Below, one piece after another: positions 1 through 7,567 of a stretch of DNA of 13,015 nt. The translations under genes were made by a program, and so were the position numbers. The notes under the pieces were generated by a model. That model made no database searches, had not been told where the DNA came from, and saw nothing but the letters and a program-made list of their open reading frames with translations. Position 1 is the stretch's first letter, and each line of letters opens with the position of its first letter. This DNA is from Alphaproteobacteria bacterium (GTDB taxonomy: Bacteria > Pseudomonadota > Alphaproteobacteria > Rickettsiales > Rickettsiaceae), in the NCBI GenBank assembly GCA_030430995.1, contig JAUIKA010000018.1:1-13015 (forward strand). Reading direction: 5' to 3'.

Positions 1-72
1 GAGAAAATAGTTTTTTAATCCTTCATTTATAGAGCTTTCTGTTTTTGAAGAGCTCTTAGTATAATCTATCAT
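1..72 (-). CDS. N-terminal fragment of a probable Bax inhibitor-1 (YbhL/YccA) family membrane protein, cut by the window edge
   Basis: An ATG at 72 opens 24 codons on the minus strand that run off the left edge without a stop. The peptide begins MIDYTKSSSK and ends with INEGLKNYFL. This resembles the start of alphaproteobacterial Bax inhibitor-1 proteins, where MIDY-type starts are followed by a short variable part and a conserved 'GLR.YML' just before the first membrane helix. An AAGG stretch lies about ten bases upstream of the ATG, which supports this start. The gene lies 67 bp downstream of the S49 peptidase on the same strand, so the two may be co-transcribed. Members of this family are multi-pass inner-membrane proteins linked to membrane stress or ion leak. 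The hydrophobic core lies outside the window, so the assignment rests on a short N-terminal match only. Confidence 0.55.
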   Translation of the reverse strand, partial: MIDYTKSSSKTESSINEGLKNYFL

Positions 73-139
73 ACCACTTACCTTTTATTATTTACTTTTC
101 ATTATAGTAAAATATTAAACCAACTTCAATATATAGTTA

Positions 140-1000
140 CTATTTATACAATATATCTTCATGGTTGATTTTATACTCTATATTATTTGCTATATCTAAG
201 ATAGCGTCTCCCATTGTAATCCTATCTTTCAACCAAGATTTTTTAACTTTAGGATATTTTATTTTCACTTTATCTCCGAATTTTTCTTCTATAAAAGAAT
301 ATATATCTTGCAGCCCATCTATCAAACCATAATCCAGAGCTATATTAGCTGTCCAGAAACCACCCTCGAAAAGGATTTCATCAGACTGCGTTATTTTGCC
401 TCCTCTAGAAGATTTAACATGCTCTACAAATGACTCATAAATATTCTTCTGTAAAGATTTAACTCTACTGACATCATCTTTTTTCATTTCTGAAAATGGA
501 TCCATAAAAGATTTATTTTTTCCTTCTGTATAAACCCTTCTTTCAATTCCATATTGTTGTATTACTTTGTTTAATCCGAAGCTTGAACTTATTACCCCTA
601 TACTTCCTATTAATGAATTACGAGTTGCATATATTTCTTTTGCAGCACATGCTATCCAATAACCTCCTGATAGAGCACAATCCTCTACAAAAACATATAT
701 GGGAACATTCTTTTTCTTGGAAAACTGCTTAAGCCTTTTTGCTATTAAATCTGACTGAGCAGGGGAGCCACCTGGAGAGTTTATAATAACACATACAGCT
801 GCTAATTTTTTTGGCTTAAAAGCCTCTTCTATTACAGAATTATATGTTTCTATATTAATTCCTTTGTTAACACCTAATTTCCCTATTGGTCCTGACATTC
901 GAATTACAGATACAACTTCTTTGTTGGGAGTAAAAATAGATGCTGCTATAGAGAAAAAACTTTCAATAGAGCTCGTTGGTTGTATGGTTACTGTATTCAT
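140..1000 (-). CDS. sppA: S49 family serine peptidase (SppA-like signal peptide peptidase)
   Basis: A 286-residue protein of the short, single-domain S49 (ClpP/crotonase-fold) type. Visible signatures are INSPGGSP (residues 73-80), which contributes the oxyanion-hole glycines; ALSGGYW (109-115), with nucleophile Ser111; GSIGVI (132-137); and EGKNKSF (159-165), whose Lys163 is the likely general base. The Ser-Lys spacing of 52 equals the S147/K199 spacing of Bacillus SppA. The family degrades leftover signal peptides and other short membrane-associated peptides. No N-terminal transmembrane helix or signal peptide is visible, which fits the short rickettsial and other alphaproteobacterial forms that associate peripherally with the membrane. 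The C-terminal tail (about 245-286) is lysine-rich and not clearly conserved. A sigma70-like promoter candidate lies just upstream (1028-1056). The product appears intact; its substrate specificity is unknown. Confidence 0.9.
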   Translation of the reverse strand: MNTVTIQPTSSIESFFSIAASIFTPNKEVVSVIRMSGPIGKLGVNKGINIETYNSVIEEAFKPKKLAAVCVIINSPGGSPAQSDLIAKRLKQFSKKKNVPIYVFVEDCALSGGYWIACAAKEIYATRNSLIGSIGVISSSFGLNKVIQQYGIERRVYTEGKNKSFMDPFSEMKKDDVSRVKSLQKNIYESFVEHVKSSRGGKITQSDEILFEGGFWTANIALDYGLIDGLQDIYSFIEEKFGDKVKIKYPKVKKSWLKDRITMGDAILDIANNIEYKINHEDILYK

Positions 1001-1027
1001 AAAATGTATTTTTGTTTATCCATATAT

Positions 1028-1056
1028 ATTTATCATCATTTTATGCCGAAGGTCAA
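1028..1056 (-). promoter_or_regulatory. Candidate sigma70 promoter for the S49 peptidase gene
   Basis: On the minus strand TTGACC (1056-1051) matches the -35 consensus at five of six positions. It is followed after 16-17 bases by GATAAA/ATAAAT (about 1034-1028) as a degenerate -10. This would start transcription about 20 bases before the peptidase ATG at 1000. In DNA this AT-rich, -10-like hexamers occur by chance, so the near-consensus -35 carries most of the weight. Confidence 0.45.
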
Positions 1057-1136
1057 GAGTAGAACTGTTTAGACTTATATAAATTAATATTTGTGTTTTT
1101 CCTACATCTATCAAGCATAGCTAAAACTTAGTTTTC

Positions 1137-1188
1137 AAAAGGCTATTAAATAATATTCATATAACAGTTTTTTTTGCATAGGCCTTTT
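1137..1188. repeat. Imperfect inverted repeat in the divergent spacer
   Basis: AAAAGGCTAT (1137-1146) is complementary to ATAGGCCTTTT (1178-1188) with one bulged base. The loop is about 31 bases and includes an eight-T run at 1168-1175. It lies between the divergent start codons of the S49 peptidase and the 992-residue protein. It could be an operator, a hairpin, or chance. No regulator gene is nearby to favour one reading. Confidence 0.25.
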
Positions 1189-1213
1189 AACTTATAAAAG
1201 TTTTACTTTTTAA

Positions 1214-1241
1214 TTCATTAAAAGAATAACTAATTTATAAT
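1214..1241 (+). promoter_or_regulatory. Candidate promoter for the 992-residue orphan protein
   Basis: A perfect TATAAT hexamer at 1236-1241 lies 32 bases before the ATG at 1274. A weak -35 (TTCATT, 1214-1219, three of six consensus bases) sits 16 bases upstream of it. No Shine-Dalgarno sequence is visible between the predicted transcription start and the ATG. The spacer is about 80% A+T, so a chance TATAAT is possible. Confidence 0.4.
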
Positions 1242-1273
1242 TAAAGACATAAACCTATTAATTATAAAGAACT

Positions 1274-4252
1274 ATGAAAAAAGCAAAGAATCAAAATAAA
1301 GATACAAAAGAGAATATATTGCAAAATATATACTCTCCATCTAAAGAAAAAGACTCAAAAACTGATATCGAGCTTATAAAAGCTACCAGCAAAATCCTAA
1401 GCTATGTTGCTGACCACTATTATGGAACTGTAGATCAAAATTTTACTACTAATATCAGAGAGGTTATAAATTCAACAGAAAGATTTGAAATATCAGGCCA
1501 AGATACTCTTAAAAAATTAAAACATCTTCAGTACGGAACAGATAAAAAAGAAACTATACAACAACACTATAAAGACAAATATATTACTAATAAGTATAAA
1601 GAAGCATATGATATCTTTGCTAGCAAAGCATCTTTAGAAGTGGATGAGAAAAAATTTCCTCTACATGTTATAGACATAGTAGTAAAGGGCAAAAACACTA
1701 GCCATATACAGGTTATAAGAATTCATACACTATCCAAAGGTTTTAATTTAGATAAAGATATAGAGCTAAAAAAAATATTAACCCCTGAATCACATATTAA
1801 ATATGATGTAACGCCAATATATAATAAGAGCCTTGTATATTCAACAGAGCTAGCCAAAGAAGTTGCTACCCATGCATATAACGAAAATCAAGTTTTTCAT
1901 ATAGGGTATGGAGTCGTATGCGGCGTTGCGGCACAAACAGCAGAATATTCAATAGATGGAACAGATCATTACCATGTAGGAATACAAGATAATAGAAATA
2001 CAGCTATTGTGATTAATTCTCCTTGCGTAGAAGGTAGTGATAAATCAGATAAAGTAATCAGCGCTGAAGAGTTTGAAACATATTTCACATCCTTTCAACC
2101 TCAAGACCAAGGAAAAAATTATAACAAATATATAGTTAATAATCCTGGTAATTTTAATACTAAAATAAAATTTGATACTAAAAACACTATCTCCACTAAA
2201 AGTAAGTCAAAAAGTAAAGTGGTAAAGTCTAAAAAAGTAGAATATACAATACAAGATAATAACAATGAGAATAAAGACAATGTATCAAAATTAAAAGATA
2301 ATACCAACACAAAGGATTCTGTAAACCCTATGGATTATGGTATTACTGTTGAAGCTTGGCTTTATTGGTCTACTAAAATGCATGATATTGGCAGACTAGA
2401 GCATATTTCCAGTAAAGCTTATAATTTTAAGAAATATAGCGATAAAAAGGCAACTGGGTATGATGCATATACTACATATAATCACTTTTGGCAATCAGCA
2501 ATAGGAAAAGATTTTCCTAAAGAAAAACTCTTAAGTGTATTAGATATAGCTAAAGATTTTAAATTCAATGACAATGTTAATTTTAAATCACTGAAAGAAA
2601 ACCCTGATTATAAACCAGTTAAAATGCCAAATGAATATTTGGGACAAACCGGGAATCAAGAAATACAAATAAGGCTTGCTAACCAAGGCGTGAATGGGGT
2701 TCAAGAAGTGTTTTCCTCTACAAGTAAAATTGATCAAGAACAATCTATATATAATGGACATATAAGATTAACTAACTCTACAGAGATATTAGTAAAATTT
2801 TCTATCACTACTTCTGATGAAGGTAATGAGGTTATTACACTATTAGAAAATTGCGTTAAAGAAGAATTACCATCATATAGCAAAGAAACAAAAGCAAAAA
2901 TAGAAGAACATATACAGCTTTTGCCAAAAATAGATGCTTTATTAGAAGATAGGCAAGATACTGATTATAAAGTGGTATACCCTAATGAGGGCACAGAGCA
3001 AGAGGGCACTAACCTTGTTTTATTAGAAAGTATAAAAAATCCATCCAAACATGTACTATTAATGTCTGACATTAAAAACGTACAAGGTGATGAAGAGGAA
3101 GATGAAGACATAGAAGAAGAAACTCCTATTTTTAAAAATGGCCTAGAGAAATGTAACAGTTTTTATGAAGAAAAGCATGACGAATTATTACCTATATTTA
3201 AAAGTGCAAAAACAGCAAAGCAACATATAAAAGATACTAAAAATAAAACTTTATATATTGTTGGCAGTGGTTTAAGTGCAGCTCTTGGGCTTGAACTGTT
3301 TTTAGAACTAAAAACACTATATGCTAATGCATATTTGGATACATTAAACAGCCCTATTATTAGCCAATATGTAGAGAGAAAATACAGAGAAAAAACAGAG
3401 GAAATTACAGAAAGCAATAAAACTGAAGAACAGAAAAAAGATTCCTTATTTGCATTAGAACATTCTCTGAAAAATATATCTCATTGGACTGTATCCCCTA
3501 ACTATTATAATACATCAATTAGTGAGAGTATTGAAAATGAGGAGGATGTAGATGATGGTGAAAATAATAATGATAATGCCAATAAATTTAGCTATGTATA
3601 TCTTATAAAGGGATGGTATAACAACGAATTAAAACAAGAATTAGCCAGAGAATCTAATACATCTGTAGAGAAATTTAAGGATGTGTCTCTACAAATGAAT
3701 GATACCGAAAATATGTATAAATTACTATTAGAAGGTAATGATGTTCAGGTGGTTCTATATAAAAATTGGGCAAGTACTCCGCAGGCTTACAAAAATTATG
3801 TTAGCTCAACTAACCCACTTTGGGAAAATGCTATTAATACATTTTTTGTAGAAAACAATATACCCAAAGAGCATCAAGAACCATTTATAAAATTTTATAA
3901 AGGAAAATTCTTAGATTCAAATTTAAATGTTATGTATGATTTTCATATACTTAAACAAGGAAATTTACAAACTGCTTATGAAGATTATGAATCTAGTATT
4001 AGTTTATTCTCTTGTTTTTATCCTCCAAAAGTAACAGGTGATGTTACAAAATATGGACCGAAAAATAAGGAAGAAAGCGCAGAGTTAAAAGATATAGCAA
4101 ATGCTAACTATCAATATAGTACATTAGAAATAGATATCTCACAGCATCAAACTGTTTTAGATGATATACATAATACTTATCATGTTCAAACAGAAATTTT
4201 GGGCGCTGATTATGAAATTACAAGTAATAATTCTACTGAATTTGATGTATAA
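1274..4252 (+). CDS. Large orphan protein of unknown function (992 residues, hydrophilic, possibly secreted or multi-domain)
   Basis: I do not recognise this protein. The reading frame is open for 992 codons with no internal stop, which in such AT-rich DNA is strong evidence of selection for coding. It is rich in Lys, Asn, Glu, Asp, Ile and Tyr, and has five cysteines (216, 251, 527, 627, 914). No N-terminal signal peptide and no convincing membrane helix are visible.

Apparent layout: a polar N-terminus (1-35); a mixed, folded-looking region (about 36-275) with FHIGYGVVCG (208-217) and HYHVG (232-236); a Lys/Ser/Asn-rich linker (about 298-350) with the KSKSKVVKSKK stretch; a second region (about 351-600); an acidic run GDEEEDEDIEEE (605-616); a third region starting near 658 with VGSGLSAALG (663-672); an Asn/Asp/Glu-rich spacer (752-771); and a final region to 992.

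The linkers suggest several domains. Fifty-six bases separate it from ndk on the same strand, so co-transcription is possible. A host-directed effector or a surface-associated factor is a guess from its size, composition and lack of recognised homology. The acidic C-terminus does not look like the basic C-terminal type IV secretion signal of Rickettsiales. Confidence 0.85.
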   Translation: MKKAKNQNKDTKENILQNIYSPSKEKDSKTDIELIKATSKILSYVADHYYGTVDQNFTTNIREVINSTERFEISGQDTLKKLKHLQYGTDKKETIQQHYKDKYITNKYKEAYDIFASKASLEVDEKKFPLHVIDIVVKGKNTSHIQVIRIHTLSKGFNLDKDIELKKILTPESHIKYDVTPIYNKSLVYSTELAKEVATHAYNENQVFHIGYGVVCGVAAQTAEYSIDGTDHYHVGIQDNRNTAIVINSPCVEGSDKSDKVISAEEFETYFTSFQPQDQGKNYNKYIVNNPGNFNTKIKFDTKNTISTKSKSKSKVVKSKKVEYTIQDNNNENKDNVSKLKDNTNTKDSVNPMDYGITVEAWLYWSTKMHDIGRLEHISSKAYNFKKYSDKKATGYDAYTTYNHFWQSAIGKDFPKEKLLSVLDIAKDFKFNDNVNFKSLKENPDYKPVKMPNEYLGQTGNQEIQIRLANQGVNGVQEVFSSTSKIDQEQSIYNGHIRLTNSTEILVKFSITTSDEGNEVITLLENCVKEELPSYSKETKAKIEEHIQLLPKIDALLEDRQDTDYKVVYPNEGTEQEGTNLVLLESIKNPSKHVLLMSDIKNVQGDEEEDEDIEEETPIFKNGLEKCNSFYEEKHDELLPIFKSAKTAKQHIKDTKNKTLYIVGSGLSAALGLELFLELKTLYANAYLDTLNSPIISQYVERKYREKTEEITESNKTEEQKKDSLFALEHSLKNISHWTVSPNYYNTSISESIENEEDVDDGENNNDNANKFSYVYLIKGWYNNELKQELARESNTSVEKFKDVSLQMNDTENMYKLLLEGNDVQVVLYKNWASTPQAYKNYVSSTNPLWENAINTFFVENNIPKEHQEPFIKFYKGKFLDSNLNVMYDFHILKQGNLQTAYEDYESSISLFSCFYPPKVTGDVTKYGPKNKEESAELKDIANANYQYSTLEIDISQHQTVLDDIHNTYHVQTEILGADYEITSNNSTEFDV

Positions 4253-4275
4253 CATTTGACATATTCTTAGATAAG

Positions 4276-4307
4276 CAGATATAATTTTGTAAAAATTTTT
4301 ATATCTG
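4276..4307. repeat. Perfect inverted repeat abutting the ndk start codon
   Basis: CAGATATAA (4276-4284) and TTATATCTG (4299-4307) form a 9-bp perfect stem around a 14-base A/T-only loop with one G. The 3' arm ends one base before the ndk ATG (4309). It could be a weak terminator for the upstream orphan gene, or an RNA hairpin occupying the ribosome landing site of ndk, where no Shine-Dalgarno sequence is visible. The stem is mostly A-U, so its stability would be modest. Confidence 0.45.
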
Positions 4308-4308
4308 T

Positions 4309-4731
4309 ATGAAACAAGAATATACCTTTTCTATGATAAAGCCAGATGGCGTTAAAAGAAACATCACTGGCTTGGTAAATGGATATATTGAAAAAGAAGG
4401 CCTGAAGATAGTAGCGCAAAGAATGACTTTTCTTTCTAAGGAAATAGCAGAAGAATTCTATTCAGAACATTCTGCAAGGCCTTTTTTCAGTGGCTTAATT
4501 AAACAAATAACCTCCGGGCCTGTTGTACTGCAAGTACTAAAAGGACATAATGCTATAGCAAAAAATAGAGCTGTGATGGGAGCAACCAACCCTAAGGATG
4601 CTGAAAATGGCACTATAAGAAAAGAACTAGCAATAAGCATAGATGAAAATACAGTGCATGGCTCAGATAGCCCAGAATCTGCAGCAAGAGAAGTTGCATT
4701 TTTCTTTTCTAAAATGGAAATAGTAGAATAA
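4309..4731 (+). CDS. ndk: Nucleoside diphosphate kinase
   Basis: A 140-residue protein, the usual length of bacterial NDP kinase. It transfers the gamma phosphate of ATP to nucleoside diphosphates through a phospho-histidine intermediate, keeping NTP and dNTP pools balanced in the cytoplasm. The N-terminus YTFSMIKPDGV (residues 5-15) carries the conserved Lys11. ARPFF and SGPVV (56-60, 69-73) and the GATNP loop (91-95) are family hallmarks. The active-site segment NTVHGSDSPESA (114-125) contains the catalytic His117. The chosen ATG aligns with the family N-terminus. No Shine-Dalgarno sequence precedes it, and an inverted repeat ends one base upstream. Its stop TAA is directly followed by the aspS ATG, so the two genes are almost certainly translated from one message. 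Confidence 0.97.
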   Translation: MKQEYTFSMIKPDGVKRNITGLVNGYIEKEGLKIVAQRMTFLSKEIAEEFYSEHSARPFFSGLIKQITSGPVVLQVLKGHNAIAKNRAVMGATNPKDAENGTIRKELAISIDENTVHGSDSPESAAREVAFFFSKMEIVE

Positions 4732-6522
4732 ATGCATAAATATAGAAGCCATAACTGTAACCAGCTGCAAGCTACTCATGCCGGGGAGATAGTAAAGCTT
4801 TCAGGGTGGATTTTTAGAAAAAGGGACCATGGTAATTTGTTATTTGTAGATTTAAGGGACCATTACGGAATTACGCAATTGGTTTTTGAAAATACAGACT
4901 TGATCAATAATGTAGATAGCCTAGGAGCAGAATCTGTAATTACTGTTGAAGGTAAAGTTGTCATGAGAGAAAAAGGCACTATTAATAGCCAAATGCATAC
5001 AGGAGAAATTGAAGTAGTAGTAAGTAATTTGCATGTAGAATCTGAAGCAATTCCATTGCCATTCACTCTATCATCAGAATATGAAGTATCAGAAGAACTT
5101 AGGCTAAAATATAGGTTCTTAGATCTTAGAAGGAAACAAATGCATGATAATATCTTACTAAGAAGTAATGTAATTTCTTATATAAGAAATTTAATGACTG
5201 AATCCGGATTTACAGAATTTCAAACACCTATCCTTACGGCAAGCTCACCCGAAGGCGCAAGAGATTTTTTAGTTCCAAGCCGTCTTCATAGAGGTAAATT
5301 CTATGCGCTGCCACAAGCTCCACAACAATTTAAGCAGTTGCTAATGTCTTCAGGTTTTGATAAATATTTTCAAATAGCTCCATGCTTTAGAGATGAAGAC
5401 TCAAGAGCTGATAGATCTCCTGGTGAATTCTATCAGCTAGATATAGAAATGTCTTTTGTTACACAAGAAGATGTATTTGCAGCAATTGAGCCTATATTAG
5501 CAAAAGTATTCACTAAATTTTCAGAAAAAAAAGTTACAGAGACTCCATTCCCAAGGATTACATATGCAGATGCTATGCTGCAATATGGCTGTGATAAACC
5601 TGACCTTAGAATTCCAATAAAAATATGTGATGTTACTGACATATTTACTGAAAGTAATTTTTCTATATTTAAAAATAATATCAATAGTAAGAATTCTGTA
5701 GTCAGGGCTATACCCTGCCCTAATGGATATAGCATGCCTAGAAGCTTTTTTGATAAAATGTTAACTTTTGCTAAAGATGAACTAGGGGCTGGCGGGCTAG
5801 CATATATACAGTTTAATGAAGATATGGTACCTAAAGGCCCTATATCAAAGTTACTTACAGAAAAAAATTATAAGGATCTGATTCAGAAAGCAAATCTAAA
5901 ACCAAATGACGCTATATTTTTTGCCTGTGAAAAAGAAAAAAATGCATGCAAAATAGCAGGGGAAGTAAGAAAGTCTATTGCGAAGACTATGGACTTAATA
6001 GAAAAAGATGCATTTAAATTCTGTTGGGTAGTAGATTTTCCTTACTATGAAGTGAATGAGGATACTGGAAAGATAGAATTTAGCCATAATCCATTTTCTA
6101 TGCCGCAAGGAGGTATGGAAGCAATTAATAATGCAAAATCTGAACAAGATATATTGAATATTAAAGCATATCAATATGACATTATATGTAATGGTATAGA
6201 GCTTTCTAGTGGCGCTATTAGAAACCATATACCACAACTATTGTATAAAGCATTTGCTGCTTCTGGTTATAGCAAAGAAGATGTAGATAAAGAGTTTTCA
6301 GGAATGATTAAGGCTATGTCATATGGAGCCCCACCTCACGGAGGCTTAGCACCTGGTATAGATAGAATATTAATGCTGCTCTCTGGTAGTGATAATATTC
6401 GTGAAGTTATAGCATTTCCTTTTAATCAAAAAGCTCAGGACCTTCTTATGGAAGCTCCTTCTGAAGTAGGCCATAAACATCTACAAGAGCTAGGGTTGAA
6501 GATAGTTCAGAATAACTCTTAA
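4732..6522 (+). CDS. aspS: Aspartyl-tRNA synthetase, bacterial type, probably non-discriminating (Asp/Asn)
   Basis: A 596-residue class II aminoacyl-tRNA synthetase with bacterial AspRS architecture. It has an N-terminal OB-fold anticodon-binding domain (about 1-105), a catalytic core interrupted by the bacterial GAD insertion (about 285-410), and a C-terminal catalytic part. Motif 2 is seen as FRDEDSRADRSPGEFYQLD (219-237), and motif 3 as GGLAPGIDRILMLL (537-550). The AFPFNQKAQD segment (561-570) is typical of the family C-terminus. It charges tRNA-Asp with aspartate. The OB-fold segment RKRDHGNLLF has His33 where discriminating enzymes such as E. coli AspRS carry Leu. His here is the state described for non-discriminating AspRS, which also makes Asp-tRNA-Asn for GatCAB to amidate. 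The ATG overlaps nothing and sits immediately after the ndk stop, so translational coupling is likely. No frame damage is seen. Confidence 0.97.
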   Translation: MHKYRSHNCNQLQATHAGEIVKLSGWIFRKRDHGNLLFVDLRDHYGITQLVFENTDLINNVDSLGAESVITVEGKVVMREKGTINSQMHTGEIEVVVSNLHVESEAIPLPFTLSSEYEVSEELRLKYRFLDLRRKQMHDNILLRSNVISYIRNLMTESGFTEFQTPILTASSPEGARDFLVPSRLHRGKFYALPQAPQQFKQLLMSSGFDKYFQIAPCFRDEDSRADRSPGEFYQLDIEMSFVTQEDVFAAIEPILAKVFTKFSEKKVTETPFPRITYADAMLQYGCDKPDLRIPIKICDVTDIFTESNFSIFKNNINSKNSVVRAIPCPNGYSMPRSFFDKMLTFAKDELGAGGLAYIQFNEDMVPKGPISKLLTEKNYKDLIQKANLKPNDAIFFACEKEKNACKIAGEVRKSIAKTMDLIEKDAFKFCWVVDFPYYEVNEDTGKIEFSHNPFSMPQGGMEAINNAKSEQDILNIKAYQYDIICNGIELSSGAIRNHIPQLLYKAFAASGYSKEDVDKEFSGMIKAMSYGAPPHGGLAPGIDRILMLLSGSDNIREVIAFPFNQKAQDLLMEAPSEVGHKHLQELGLKIVQNNS

Positions 6523-6531
6523 ATTATCTTG

Positions 6532-6570
6532 GATAAGCATAATATTAAATAATCATATGTTATGCTTATC
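6532..6570. terminator. Perfect 11-bp hairpin after aspS, candidate 3' end of the ndk-aspS transcript
   Basis: GATAAGCATAA (6532-6542) and TTATGCTTATC (6560-6570) are perfectly complementary, with a 17-base loop. The stem begins 9 bases after the aspS stop. No T-run follows (TTGAATGCG), so it is not a textbook intrinsic terminator. It may protect the mRNA 3' end or act with other factors. Confidence 0.45.
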
Positions 6571-6797
6571 TTGAATGCGAGCTGGATATTGATCCATTAA
6601 TATATACAACATTGCTACCCAAACAACATCAGATCTTGTATAGTATTAAAATTTCTCTTTTAAAGATTATATGATGCTTGAAGTTTGTTATAACTCTTAG
6701 ATACTTTTTCGCTATAGATATAAAAGAACTATCAAGAAAGATAGAAGAAGATAGAGATATAGCCATAAAGAGACTATAATGGTGGTTTTTACCCTGA
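6571..6797. other. Non-coding spacer between aspS and the IS630 remnant
   Basis: About 230 bases with stops in all frames. The longest open stretch is a start-less plus-strand run of about 34 codons (6675-6776) ending in a Glu/Arg/Lys-rich helix-like peptide (IKELSRKIEEDRDIAIKRL). This might be the worn end of a lost gene, but I cannot assign it. No RNA gene was recognised. Confidence 0.4.
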
Positions 6798-6814
6798 TAT
6801 ATAGCTAAACCAAT
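6798..6814 (+). repeat. Left terminal inverted repeat of the IS630 remnant
   Basis: TATATAGCTAAACCAAT matches the right-end repeat (7568-7584, reverse complement) with a single T/C difference. Weaker similarity extends roughly 20 bases further inward. Confidence 0.75.
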
Positions 6815-6824
6815 TATAAAATAG

Positions 6825-7538
6825 TTACTCTAAATAATTTTTAAACAAATCATCAATAGAGGATTAATACTTGCTTCTTAAAAATTTAGCCTGGGCCCAT
6901 TTTTCTCAATCAGGTGTGTTAAGGTGAATATGGAGGAATGGAGATACTCTATTATATGACCCGCTGCTAGCAAAAGTTTATGCATATCTTTTTGCCTTTA
7001 TGAAAAGCTGCATTATCCATAACTATAACAACACTATTTGCTTGCAATTTAGAAAAAAGATCCTGCTTTGCCCAAACTGTAAACATAGATGTACTTATAT
7101 TGTTGCAAAAAAATTATATTGTTAGCAGAGCTTTCCCTACCAATGCACCTATTGCATTAATTCTTGCTCTTAAATTACAATTATGCCACCCTGCTGTATC
7201 CATGAACCCTTTGGTTATTATCTCAAATTCAGATTCATTTATATAAACTTAAATCCACTTTTAGATATGATTTAGAGTTTTTTATATGTTATGCCAAATC
7301 TTTTTAATACAAACCAAATTGTACATTGCCTTACATTGATTTTTTCTATATCTAAAAGCAAGAGCTTGCATATCTATTCTGTATCAAGGCTTATTTCTTT
7401 TTTTGGGTACATATCCTTTGTCCACAAAAATACTATGTTTTTGCTTATTACAAATCTTTTTGCTACTTGAGCAAAACTTAAACTTTCTTTATCTTGAATT
7501 GATAATATCTTTTTACGAAAATCTATTGAATATGTCAT
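6825..7538 (-). pseudogene. Broken IS630-family transposase
   Basis: The frame starts MTYSIDFRKK at 7538 and reads an intact N-terminal helix-turn-helix (LSFAQVAKRF, then IVFLWTKD) until a stop near 7377. Downstream homology continues in shifting frames: FVLKRFGITYKK (about 7270-7310); then NESEFEI near 7237, where IS630 has DESGFE, so the first catalytic Asp codon (7237-7239) now reads Asn; then AGWHNC, RINAIGALVGKALL and VVIVMDNAAFHKG with the second Asp at 7015-7017; then LIEK with the third acidic residue codon GAG at 6905-6907; and finally KWAQAKF and IDDLFKNYL, ending at a stop at 6825. Several stops and frameshifts, plus loss of the first catalytic residue, make it dead. The ordered match to IS630 transposases across the whole length makes the family call firm. 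Confidence 0.85.
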
Positions 7539-7567
7539 ACTTAAATTTTTAAGTGTAAGCATTTTGT

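Noticed and set aside
864..1082. 72-codon plus-strand frame overlapping the S49 peptidase start
   Set aside because: It is antisense to a well-supported gene, has no ribosome-binding site, and encodes no recognisable protein.
2340..3930. Internal duplication in the orphan protein (W-x2-AI...PKE at residues 406-417 and 850-866)
   Set aside because: The similarity is limited to a few residues with different spacing and does not extend to the flanks.
6675..6776. Short plus-strand run ending in a charged helix-like peptide after aspS
   Set aside because: It has no start codon and no family match, and is short enough to be chance; listed only as part of the spacer.
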